DNA of 8,700 nt from Planctomycetaceae bacterium. Its GTDB lineage: Bacteria > Planctomycetota > Planctomycetia > Pirellulales > Thermoguttaceae. Of this stretch, positions 1 through 6,509 are shown piece by piece; the stretch's first letter is position 1, and each line of letters begins with the position of its first letter. Under the pieces are notes generated by a model. The model had not been told where the DNA came from, ran no database searches, and worked only from the letters and a program-made list of their open reading frames with translations. The stretch spans positions 1-8,700 of the forward strand of contig JAITDV010000454.1 in NCBI GenBank assembly GCA_031282385.1, read 5' to 3'. A program made the position numbers and the translations under genes.

Positions 1-81
1 CCTCCGAAGGAGGGGAAGTATAAGAAGACGCCTCCGAAGGAGGCGAATAATTCCCCTCCTTCGGAGGGGTCAGGGGTGGTC
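1..81. repeat. Cluster of three short palindromic GC-rich repeats
   Basis: Three perfect short palindromes stand in AT-rich DNA: CCTCC-GAA-GGAGG (1-13, probably cut by the window edge), CGCCTCC-GAA-GGAGGCG (29-45) and CCCCTCC-TTC-GGAGGGG (53-69). The last is followed by TCAGGGGTGGTC (70-81), giving the same composite unit seen again at 282-310 (inverted) and 410-438. All would fold into 5-7 bp stems with 3-nt loops. The form resembles dispersed REP-like intergenic elements; their function cannot be told from the sequence. Confidence 0.8.
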
Positions 82-116
82 TCCTACAGGTTAGCGAAAA
101 GGCCTAATAACTAAGG

Positions 117-176
117 AAGCCTTAAATCAATAGCGTAGAGCGTCGCCCCGCTGCTGATTCAAGGCTTTCAGCCTTG
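117..176 (+). other. Region with two mutually exclusive hairpins
   Basis: AAGCCTTAAATCA (117-129) can pair with TGATTCAAGGCTT (155-167) as a 13-bp stem with one G-U pair and a 25-nt loop. The 3' arm also contains CAAGGCT (160-166), which pairs perfectly with AGCCTTG (170-176) across a TTC loop. The two hairpins share AAGGCT and cannot form together. This is the geometry of an attenuator or a structured RNA, but the region is repeat-rich, no family motif is recognised, and transcription is unproven. Confidence 0.35.
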
Positions 177-255
177 TCGTTCACAATGCAAAACAAAAAA
201 CAATCATTTGAATAATTACAATATTCATAACAGGCGGGAACACAGCGTGTTGTAG

Positions 256-281
256 TGACCGTTTAAAACGGTCATGTTTTT
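256..281 (+). terminator. Intrinsic-terminator-like hairpin with T tract
   Basis: TGACCGTTT and AAACGGTCA flank a single A (256-274), giving a stem of about 8-9 bp (slightly fewer once the loop is opened). TGTTTTT (275-281) follows directly. The T tract is only on the + side, so it would end rightward transcription. No open reading frame of useful size lies between 1 and 255, so the transcript ended here would be a gene to the left of the window or a non-coding RNA from the 117-250 region. Confidence 0.55.
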
Positions 282-438
282 AACCACCCCTAACCCCTCC
301 AAAGGAGGGGAATTTGATGATTCTCCTCCAAAGGAGGGGAATTTGATGATTCTCCTCCTTTGGAGGGGAATTTGATGATTCTCCTCCTTTGGAGGGGAAT
401 TTAATGATTCCCCTCCTTTGGAGGGGTAGGGGTGGTTT
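282..438. repeat. 29-nt-period palindrome array with inverted ends
   Basis: Five 17-nt palindromes begin at 294, 323, 352, 381 and 410, exactly 29 nt apart, separated by a 12-nt spacer AATTTGATGATT (AATTTAATGATT in the last gap). Units have the form CYCCTCC-loop-GGAGGGG. The loop is AAA in units 1-2 and TTT in units 3-5, so the array flips strand sense in the middle. The outer flanks AACCACCCCTAA (282-293) and TAGGGGTGGTTT (427-438) are inverted copies of each other. It is not a CRISPR array: the spacers are short and nearly identical. Confidence 0.85.
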
Positions 439-594
439 ATTAAAACACGACTGAATATTTACGAAATTATTTACATTTGAGGATTGAGCGACTCATGGTT
501 TTGAGTTCCTGCAATTGTTTACGTACTTGCAATAATAGTTTTGCCTTATCGTGTTGCAATTAACCCGAAATAAAATAAATGGAGAAAATCCAAA
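439..594 (+). promoter_or_regulatory. Hydrogenase operon leader, possible diverged promoter cassette
   Basis: This AT-rich leader lies between the palindrome array and the hydrogenase start. CACGACTGAATA (446-457) matches CACGGCTGAATA (6474-6485) before the Hsp70-like gene, and both are followed within about 30 nt by AATT-N0/1-ATTTAC. Further on, TTGAGTTCCTGCAATT (501-516) and GTAC (522-525) resemble TTGAGTCCCGCAATT and GTAC in the 6510-6575 element, but with small indels. A -10-like TAATAGT is at 533-539; no convincing -35 is paired with it. The SD is at 581-584. The promoter assignment is weak. Confidence 0.3.
581..584 (+). promoter_or_regulatory. Ribosome binding site of the hydrogenase gene
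   Basis: GGAG sits 10 nt before the ATG at 595. It supports that start even though it gives an unusually long stretch of 42 residues before the twin arginine. No other in-frame ATG lies between 595 and the Tat motif. Confidence 0.7.
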
Positions 595-2235
595 ATGCCC
601 CTTAACCCTAACAATAAAAAATCAGATTTGCCTGAAACAAATATCCACACGCCCGAATCCAACGAAGCTACACCATCATCATCATCATCACCTTCTCAAT
701 CCGAATCTTCAGATGTTTCACGTCGGATTTTTTTGCAGTTGGCAGGAGTTGGAATTGCGGCGGGCGTTGCAGGCGGATGTGATATTAATTCCGGTGAAAA
801 AAAGCCTTCCGGCGGCGCCGGTTGGTTGCCCGCACAATACAACACTTCCGGCAATTTTCCCGTTCAAGTACGCGGACGAATTCCTATCGATCCCACAAAT
901 CCATCAATAACACGAGACGATCAAAAATGTATTCTTTGCGGTCAATGTGTTGAAGTTTGCTCTAAAGTAGAAACAGTAATGCACAATTATGAGTTGCCTT
1001 TGATTGACGATATTCCTTGTATTTGTTGCGGTCAATGCACGCTCTGGTGTCCGACCGGTGCAATTACTGAAGTTGACGACACTAATATTCTGCTGCAAGC
1101 TATCGAAAATCCCAATCTGCATGTTGTCGTACAAACCGCACCTTCAACAAGAGTCGCATTAGGCGAAGAATTCGGTTTGCCGGTCGGGACAAATGTTGAG
1201 GGCAGTCAAGTTGCGGCGTTAAAGCTGTTGGGATTCGATAAAATATTCGACACAAATTTCTCCGCCGATCTCACAATAATGGAAGAAGGAACCGAACTTG
1301 TTAAACGAATCACCGGCGAAAAAAAAGCGCCTTTGCCGCAACTTACTTCTTGTTGTCCGGGTTGGGTTAAGTATTGCGAGTATTTTTTTCCCGATTTGAT
1401 TCCAAATTTGTCGTCCGCCAAATCGCCAATGACAATGTTGGGTGCAATGATAAAAACTTATTACGCCAAAAAAAATAATATTGATCCCAAAAAAATATTT
1501 TCTGTTGCAATAATGCCTTGCACTGCCAAAAAATTTGAAGCAATCCGCCCCGAAATGAATCACTCCGGCATAAAAAACGGCGACCCGTCTATCAGAGACG
1601 TCGATTTGGTAATCACCACCCGCGAACTTGCAAAACTAATTAAACGTAAAGGATTCGACTTCACAAATCTACCGCCTGCAAACTATGATTCACTTTTGAG
1701 CGAATACTCCGGCGCTGGCGTAATTTTCGGCGTAACCGGCGGCGTAATGGAAGCTGCAGTCCGAACCGCATATCACCTTTTAGCAGGCGACCCGCCCAAA
1801 TTATTGTTCAACCTCGAACCGATACGCGGATTAGCCGGCGTTAAAGAAGCAAAATTAAACGTTCCAGGTACAGGCGAAATAAAAATCGCCGTCGTATCAG
1901 GTCTGCACAACACTCATAAAATACTTGACCGCGTCCGCAAAGGTACCGGCGATTGGCATTTTATTGAATTTATGGCTTGTCCGGGCGGTTGCATCAGCGG
2001 CGGCGGACAACCGCGATCCGCCGTGCCGCCTTCCGACTCAGTTCGCACCGCACGAATCAACGCTCTTTACTCCGCCGACGAAAAATCTACCATCCGGCTC
2101 AGCTACGAAAATCACGAAATCAAAGCAATCTACAAAGATTATCTTGGCGAACCCAACGGCGAATTAGCACACGACCTCCTGCATACACATTACGGAGATC
2201 GCAGCAATCATTTGACCGCCAAAACAAAAAAATAA
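595..2235 (+). CDS. hydA: Tat-exported [FeFe] hydrogenase, catalytic subunit
   Basis: Catalyses H2 = 2H+ + 2e- at an H-cluster, predicted outside the cytoplasmic membrane. Of 546 residues, about 1-42 are a Ser/Asn-rich hydrophilic leader. A Tat motif SRRIFLQ (42-48) and a hydrophobic stretch follow, ending AGGC with Cys62 as a possible lipidation site. Two [4Fe-4S] motifs follow: Cys112/115/118/122 and Cys142/145/148/152. The H-domain is complete: TSCCPGW (251-257), MPCTAKKFE (307-315) and E458-F-M-A-C462 through C466 with GGGQP. Cys254, 309, 462 and 466 match the H-cluster ligands. Cys253, Glu231, Glu234 and Ser273 match the proton-path residues of Clostridium CpI (C299, E279, E282, S319). 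The end (about 485-535) looks like a fused small-subunit domain, separate in Desulfovibrio HydAB. First gene of a three-gene operon. Activity needs HydEFG, not in this window. Family certain; lipidation inferred. Confidence 0.95.
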   Translation: MPLNPNNKKSDLPETNIHTPESNEATPSSSSSPSQSESSDVSRRIFLQLAGVGIAAGVAGGCDINSGEKKPSGGAGWLPAQYNTSGNFPVQVRGRIPIDPTNPSITRDDQKCILCGQCVEVCSKVETVMHNYELPLIDDIPCICCGQCTLWCPTGAITEVDDTNILLQAIENPNLHVVVQTAPSTRVALGEEFGLPVGTNVEGSQVAALKLLGFDKIFDTNFSADLTIMEEGTELVKRITGEKKAPLPQLTSCCPGWVKYCEYFFPDLIPNLSSAKSPMTMLGAMIKTYYAKKNNIDPKKIFSVAIMPCTAKKFEAIRPEMNHSGIKNGDPSIRDVDLVITTRELAKLIKRKGFDFTNLPPANYDSLLSEYSGAGVIFGVTGGVMEAAVRTAYHLLAGDPPKLLFNLEPIRGLAGVKEAKLNVPGTGEIKIAVVSGLHNTHKILDRVRKGTGDWHFIEFMACPGGCISGGGQPRSAVPPSDSVRTARINALYSADEKSTIRLSYENHEIKAIYKDYLGEPNGELAHDLLHTHYGDRSNHLTAKTKK

Positions 2236-2240
2236 AATAA

Positions 2241-2246
2241 AAGGAG
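2241..2246 (+). promoter_or_regulatory. RBS that fixes the start of the FeS subunit
   Basis: AAGGAG ends 8 nt before the ATG at 2255. An in-frame TTG at 2249 would be only 2 nt from this site, so the ATG two codons later is the likely start. Confidence 0.75.
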
Positions 2247-2254
2247 AATTGAAA

Positions 2255-3154
2255 ATGTCAAAAGGTGTTTTAGTCAATCTCACAAAATGTATAGGTTGCG
2301 GCGCGTGTACGGTTGCGTGCAAAATGTATAACGCCAATAAATGGATCAATAATATTGCACCTGTAAACGGCGAAAACGCACAACTCGCCGACGAAAATTG
2401 GACTGTAATAAAAAAATTCAAATTGTTCAAAAACGATAAATCACAAGTTTGGAGATTCGTCAAACAACAATGTTTACATTGCCAATCGCCATCATGCGTA
2501 TCCGCATGTTTTGCCAAAGCACTACAAAAAACCAATGAAGGCGCAGTTGTTTACTTTCCCGAAAACTGTGTCGGTTGCCGATACTGCATGCTCGCCTGTC
2601 CTTTCAAAATTCCCAAATTCGAATGGCAAACGCCAATTCCCGCCGTTACAAAATGCGTAATGTGCTACGGCAGATTAAAAGAAGGTAAATCGCCCGCTTG
2701 CGTTTCAGTTTGCCCCGAAGGTGTAATGAAATTCGGAGAACGCGAAACCTTGTTGAAAGAAGCTAAAGAAATCATTGCAAATGATTCAAGATACATAAAT
2801 CACATCTACGGCGAAAAAGAAGCCGGAGGTACAAGTTGGATTTACATATCAGACATGCCGTTTGAAAAAATCGGTTTCAATACCAATGTTGTCAAAAAAC
2901 CGTTGCCCGCTTACACCTCGTCCTACATGAAATGCACACCAATATTCGGCGCAATTTGGACAATCATCTTGACCGCTCTCTACTTCATCACAAAACGCCG
3001 TAACACAATCAAAAATGAAACTACCGATTTTTTGTACAACAATCCAACAAACAACAAAACCAATAACAATTTATCAAACGAAATAACCCCAACTCAATCC
3101 GATAACACATTCACCAATGTACAACCGGAAACAAACACGAAGAAGGAGAACTAA
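2255..3154 (+). CDS. Four-cluster ferredoxin-like hydrogenase subunit, membrane-anchored (HybA/FdnH type)
   Basis: Electron-transfer subunit expected to link the hydrogenase to the membrane protein encoded next. Of 299 residues, about 1-165 carry sixteen cysteines in four groups: C12/15/18/22, C73/76/81/85, C105/108/111/115 and C134/137/149/153. This is the four-[4Fe-4S] pattern of HybA, FdnH and DmsB-like subunits. There is no signal peptide. A single hydrophobic helix (about 229-246) followed by KRR suggests an anchor with the FeS domain outside and the C-terminus inside, as in E. coli FdnH, which crosses with its Tat-bearing partner. By analogy it may ride on the Tat signal of the upstream subunit. 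The last 50 residues or so are an Asn/Thr-rich tail with no recognised domain. The start is set by the RBS at 2241-2246; the gap from the upstream stop is 19 nt. The family is clear; partner and topology are inferred. Confidence 0.9.
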   Translation: MSKGVLVNLTKCIGCGACTVACKMYNANKWINNIAPVNGENAQLADENWTVIKKFKLFKNDKSQVWRFVKQQCLHCQSPSCVSACFAKALQKTNEGAVVYFPENCVGCRYCMLACPFKIPKFEWQTPIPAVTKCVMCYGRLKEGKSPACVSVCPEGVMKFGERETLLKEAKEIIANDSRYINHIYGEKEAGGTSWIYISDMPFEKIGFNTNVVKKPLPAYTSSYMKCTPIFGAIWTIILTALYFITKRRNTIKNETTDFLYNNPTNNKTNNNLSNEITPTQSDNTFTNVQPETNTKKEN

Positions 3155-3157
3155 AAA

Positions 3158-4321
3158 ATGCAAAATGAAATCAATGATTTTTCTTTCCGATTCAAAATCA
3201 CTTTTGTCCGTATAATTCTGCTTTTAATATTATTAGCAGCGTTGGGCGTGATTGCGGTTCGTTTTATTTTCGGTCTCCACACTGTAACCAATTTGAATGA
3301 TAACTGGCCTTGGGGACTGTGGATCGGTTTCGATGTTATGTGCGGCGTTGCGTTGGCAGGCGGCGGTTACGGGACGGCGTTGCTCGTACACGTTTTGCAT
3401 ATTGAACGATTACGCCCGATAGCACGCGGCGCAATGTTGACGTCGTTGATTGGTTATTTGTTGGTGATGGCAGGTTTGTTTCTTGATATTGGCAGATGGT
3501 GGAACTTCTGGCGTCCATTCATTTCTTGGGGACACGACTCAATCCTATTTGAAGTCTTTTGGTGCATTTCAGCTTATACAATTGTGCAAGTCCTTGAGTT
3601 TTGCGAAATATTGACAGAACGTATATTTCGCAAATTACACAAAATTTTCGTAACAATATTACCGGCACTAATGATCATCGGCGTAGCAATACCAACTATG
3701 CACCAAGCATCTCTCGGCGGTTTGTATTTATTGATGGATGGAAGGTTGCATCCGCTTTGGTGGAGTCCGATAATTTTTGTATTCTTCTTGTTGTCGTCAT
3801 TTTTCGTAGGACCGGCAATGATAATGATAGAATCAGCAATAAGCAGCAAAACATTAAATCATAAAGTACCAATCGACGTATTAAAAAGTTTGGCAAAAAT
3901 CGGCGGAGTTGCAATGTTAATTTATCTGATATTGCGAATGACAGATTTGATTTTACGCGACAAAATCGGATTAATACTTGGCAACGAGTACGAAAGTTTG
4001 GCGTTCAGGTTGGAGATTGTAATTGGTCTTATTGTGCCGATAATGATTGTGTTTTCACCGTTGTCAGGCAGCCGATTTTGGCTTGTTGTTTATGGAATTT
4101 GCGCAAGTTTCGGCGTATTCCTAAACCGAATGAATGTCGTAGTAACCGGAATGATACGGGAAATGGGCGGCTTCTATTACCCGTCAATTTACGAAATAAT
4201 CGTAAGTTTCGGACTCGTTTCTGCCGGTATTCTGGTTTATTTGTTCGTCTGCGAAAATTTTAAAATAGTTGACCCAAACGCACACCGCAAAGAAGCACTC
4301 CCAAAAATAGCTCCAGTTTAA
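3158..4321 (+). CDS. HybB/NrfD-family quinone-interacting membrane subunit
   Basis: Integral membrane subunit expected to pass electrons between the FeS subunit and the quinone pool. The length, 387 residues, is close to E. coli HybB. About ten hydrophobic helices can be drawn, roughly at residues 14-36, 54-80, 92-110, 125-148, 163-183, 201-226, 241-260, 283-303, 306-325 and 345-366. Family-like stretches include WPWGLWIGFDV (50-60) followed by CGVALAGGGY, HQASLGGLY (182-190), HPLWWSP (198-204) and NRMNVVVTGM (323-332). An AAGGAG RBS at 3143-3148 lies inside the 3' end of the upstream gene, and only 3 nt separate stop and start, so the two are probably translationally coupled. No heme-binding cytochrome b subunit is present, consistent with a Hyb-type rather than Hya-type module. 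No obvious terminator follows. Confidence 0.9.
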   Translation: MQNEINDFSFRFKITFVRIILLLILLAALGVIAVRFIFGLHTVTNLNDNWPWGLWIGFDVMCGVALAGGGYGTALLVHVLHIERLRPIARGAMLTSLIGYLLVMAGLFLDIGRWWNFWRPFISWGHDSILFEVFWCISAYTIVQVLEFCEILTERIFRKLHKIFVTILPALMIIGVAIPTMHQASLGGLYLLMDGRLHPLWWSPIIFVFFLLSSFFVGPAMIMIESAISSKTLNHKVPIDVLKSLAKIGGVAMLIYLILRMTDLILRDKIGLILGNEYESLAFRLEIVIGLIVPIMIVFSPLSGSRFWLVVYGICASFGVFLNRMNVVVTGMIREMGGFYYPSIYEIIVSFGLVSAGILVYLFVCENFKIVDPNAHRKEALPKIAPV

Positions 4322-4424
4322 TGTAATCATTCAGTCGCAAGATTCATGTAACCCAAAAAACACAATTTATGACTATTCAGCCGCAAGTGTTTTAAACTGT
4401 TCACACTTTAACTTTCCTTCACCT

Positions 4425-4490
4425 TTGCCTGCTTACCTATTGGAAAGCAAGCTTTTACGCTCTTGAGACACGCAATTTATAGTACGAACA
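4425..4490 (+). repeat. Shared 66-nt intergenic element, copy A
   Basis: Matches 6510-6575 at 59 of 66 positions with no gaps. It contains TGCTT-A-CC-TATT-GG-A-AAGCA (4431-4448), a hairpin whose paired bases are identical in both copies; the two differences within the hairpin fall in its loop and its internal mismatch. The promoter-like part lies in its right half. The copy sits about 140 nt before the AI-2E-family gene. Confidence 0.85.
4454..4483 (+). promoter_or_regulatory. Sigma-70-like promoter, copy A
   Basis: TTTACG (4454-4459), an 18-nt spacer and TATAGT (4478-4483). Both hexamers and the spacing are conserved in the second copy at 6539-6568, while the DNA beyond the 66-nt element has diverged. 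The predicted start near 4490 gives a leader of about 138 nt before the ATG at 4628. Confidence 0.5.
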
Positions 4491-4627
4491 TTATATCGTA
4501 AAATGTTTTGAGTTAAAATTTTGTCAATAGGCTCGCAGCTCATTGCCAAAAATTAATGTATCACTTTACAGGCATCCTGCATTCAAGCAAATGATACAAT
4601 TTCATAAACCAACCCCAAATTTATTAA

Positions 4628-6430
4628 ATGAACAAATCACCTAAAACGCCGTCCATAAATTCCGGACAAAAACCAACAGAACCTCCACAAATCGGAATGG
4701 ACAGTACTGTCAATAACGTAGTTTCATTTCTGACAAATGCGCCGCGTCAATCTATTGTTTATCGTTTTCTTGTTATGGTTGCGGCGGTGGTAGTGATTGG
4801 CTACGGAGTGAGTGCGGCAAGTAAAATTATTGGTCCGATGTTTCTTGCTCTTTTTCTTGCAATCATACTTCTTGTGCCGTTGCAATGGATGCAAAAAAAG
4901 GGTTGTCCGAAAATAATTGCGTTGATTATTGTGATTGTTTTTACTGTTATTATTTTTGTTGGGATCAGTTATCATGTTGCGAAATCATTAAATTATCTTG
5001 TTGCCAAAAGCCCTGAATACAAGGCAAATCTTGAAGCAAAAATCGCAGCAATCGATAAACGGCTGGAACAAATCGGTATTGCTATAAGCGGACTAACAGC
5101 ATGGCGAATCGAAAAAGAAAAGGAAAAAGGATACGAAGAAAATATTGATAACGATGAAGTTGACGAATCTGATCCTGAATTACCTGTTGATAAGAATCAA
5201 GATTCGAATAATCGTTTCAATAATTCAAAAAAAATTGTCCCGCATTCAAACGATACTCCGAATCTTGAAACTCCATCAAATAACTCCAGATCAAATAATA
5301 CCTCGCCCGACATAAATACCATTACCAATCCTGTCAAACCCTCACAACCAAACGCCAATAACATCAATACCGAACCCGCAGCTTCTAACAACAACGTCAA
5401 AAATAATCGTAACGTTAATTCAGACAACAACAAAATTGATAACAATTCAATCAAAGATTCGGATAAGAATTCGGCGAATGGCGAATCAGGTAAAGTTATA
5501 GTTGTTCCCAATGGAGTTGGTGATTCTAATGTTGCGGAACAAGTTGCGCAGGTTGCGGACGCGGTTGCGAATGGTGCAGCTCCAAACACAGAAAAAAAAG
5601 GTAACGGCAATGATCCCGATAGCGTAAGCAGCGATATTGAAACAACATCGTTGAGTGAGTTTTTAGGCGGCAGCAGAGTAGGATTTGGTTTTTTGAAAGA
5701 AGAATCCGATAAGCCGCCCAAAGAATCCGTAACGAAAACACGACGAGATTTTCAATCAAAAGAAAAATCACAACTAATTCTTCTCAATTCACAAGATGTA
5801 ATGGTTTGGTTGCGGACTTCGCTTATTGCAATTAGAGAAATAGGCGAGAGTGCGTTTCTTGTTTTGATATTTACAATTTTTATGGTTTTTGAAGCAGCGA
5901 GTTTTCCGACGAAAGTTGATCGCGCGTTTGGATTGGACGGTCCAATCAACAATCAACACCTTCAACGAATTGCGGGCGAGATACGGCGTTATTTATTTTT
6001 GAAAGCGATTTCCAGTATGATGTCAGCGGTAACAGCGACAATAGTTTATTGGTTTTTTGGAGTACCGGCAATGTTTTTCTGGGGATTGGTTGCATTTTTT
6101 CTTTATTTTATTCCAAATGTCGGCGGCATTCTTGCGTCAATTATTCCCGGTCTTTTGATTTTCATGACGCATGATTGGCAAGGCGTCGCGATATATGCGG
6201 TTTGTCTTGTTTGTATGGAATGTACGATTGGTTATGGAATTGAACCGAAGATGTTGGGACATGGGCTTGGTATTTCAACTGTGGTTATTTTGTTATCACT
6301 TTTTACGTGGGGTATGTTATTGGGACCGATTGGTTTGTTCATGGCTGCTCCGCTTACAATCATGGTCAAAATTACATTGCAAGCATTCAAAGAAACCGAA
6401 TGGATTGCAACATTAATCGACAGAAAATAA
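4628..6430 (+). CDS. AI-2E-family membrane transporter-like protein with large low-complexity insert
   Basis: A polytopic inner-membrane protein of 600 residues; members of the AI-2E (PerM-like) family normally have about 350. Three hydrophobic helices lie in the N-terminal part (about 44-65, 66-84 and 95-117). The C-terminal half (about 395-590) has further helices and family-like stretches: FIPNVGGILASIIPGLL (494-510), EPKMLGHGLGIS (539-550) and the end around LLGPIGLFMAAPL (564-576). Between them, residues about 160-385 are a hydrophilic insert rich in Asn, Ser, Asp and Pro, with charged patches. The normal family has a shorter soluble segment here. The ATG is preceded directly by an in-frame TAA (4625-4627), so it is the first possible start; no SD is visible. 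The substrate is unknown: family members include autoinducer-2 exporters and ion antiporters, and the family name alone does not show AI-2 transport. Confidence 0.88.
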   Translation: MNKSPKTPSINSGQKPTEPPQIGMDSTVNNVVSFLTNAPRQSIVYRFLVMVAAVVVIGYGVSAASKIIGPMFLALFLAIILLVPLQWMQKKGCPKIIALIIVIVFTVIIFVGISYHVAKSLNYLVAKSPEYKANLEAKIAAIDKRLEQIGIAISGLTAWRIEKEKEKGYEENIDNDEVDESDPELPVDKNQDSNNRFNNSKKIVPHSNDTPNLETPSNNSRSNNTSPDINTITNPVKPSQPNANNINTEPAASNNNVKNNRNVNSDNNKIDNNSIKDSDKNSANGESGKVIVVPNGVGDSNVAEQVAQVADAVANGAAPNTEKKGNGNDPDSVSSDIETTSLSEFLGGSRVGFGFLKEESDKPPKESVTKTRRDFQSKEKSQLILLNSQDVMVWLRTSLIAIREIGESAFLVLIFTIFMVFEAASFPTKVDRAFGLDGPINNQHLQRIAGEIRRYLFLKAISSMMSAVTATIVYWFFGVPAMFFWGLVAFFLYFIPNVGGILASIIPGLLIFMTHDWQGVAIYAVCLVCMECTIGYGIEPKMLGHGLGISTVVILLSLFTWGMLLGPIGLFMAAPLTIMVKITLQAFKETEWIATLIDRK

Positions 6431-6509
6431 TCATAGAAATTACATTTGAAAAATCATGACCATGAGAAACACACACGGCTGAATAGATACCATTACAATT
6501 CATTTACCG

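Larger units (their letters stand above)
4322..4627 (+). other. Intergenic region with motifs, promoter cassette and structured leader
   Basis: No gene is visible in this 306-nt gap. It starts with two near-identical motifs, ATTCAGTCGCAAG (4329-4341) and ATTCAGCCGCAAG (4375-4387). Next comes the 66-nt element 4425-4490 that recurs at 6510-6575, and then a possible leader structure: TGTATCA (4557-4563) pairs with TGATACA (4592-4598) and encloses a small CAGG-CAT-CCTG hairpin (4569-4579). No intrinsic terminator for the hydrogenase operon was found. No SD precedes the next gene. Confidence 0.6.

Noticed and set aside
294..426. CRISPR array
   Set aside because: The repeats are 17-nt palindromes and the 12-nt spacers are almost identical to each other, so nothing resembles captured spacers; no cas gene is present.
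551..910. Open frame of 119 codons overlapping the hydrogenase 5' end, with a run of six or more His
   Set aside because: It is a shifted reading of the hydrogenase gene. The His run is the +1 reading of the Ser-coding CAT tract, there is no good RBS, and the overlapping frame has clear Tat and FeS motifs.
1925..2240. Two + strand open frames of 80-87 codons over the hydrogenase 3' end
   Set aside because: They are out-of-frame shadows. The hydrogenase frame here carries the last H-cluster motif and the small-subunit domain.
5197..5721. 174-codon open frame on the - strand, Leu/Ser-rich
   Set aside because: It is the complement of the Asn/Ser-rich insert of the AI-2E-family gene. Low-complexity AAT/GAT codons give few stops on the other strand, and no domain or RBS is seen.
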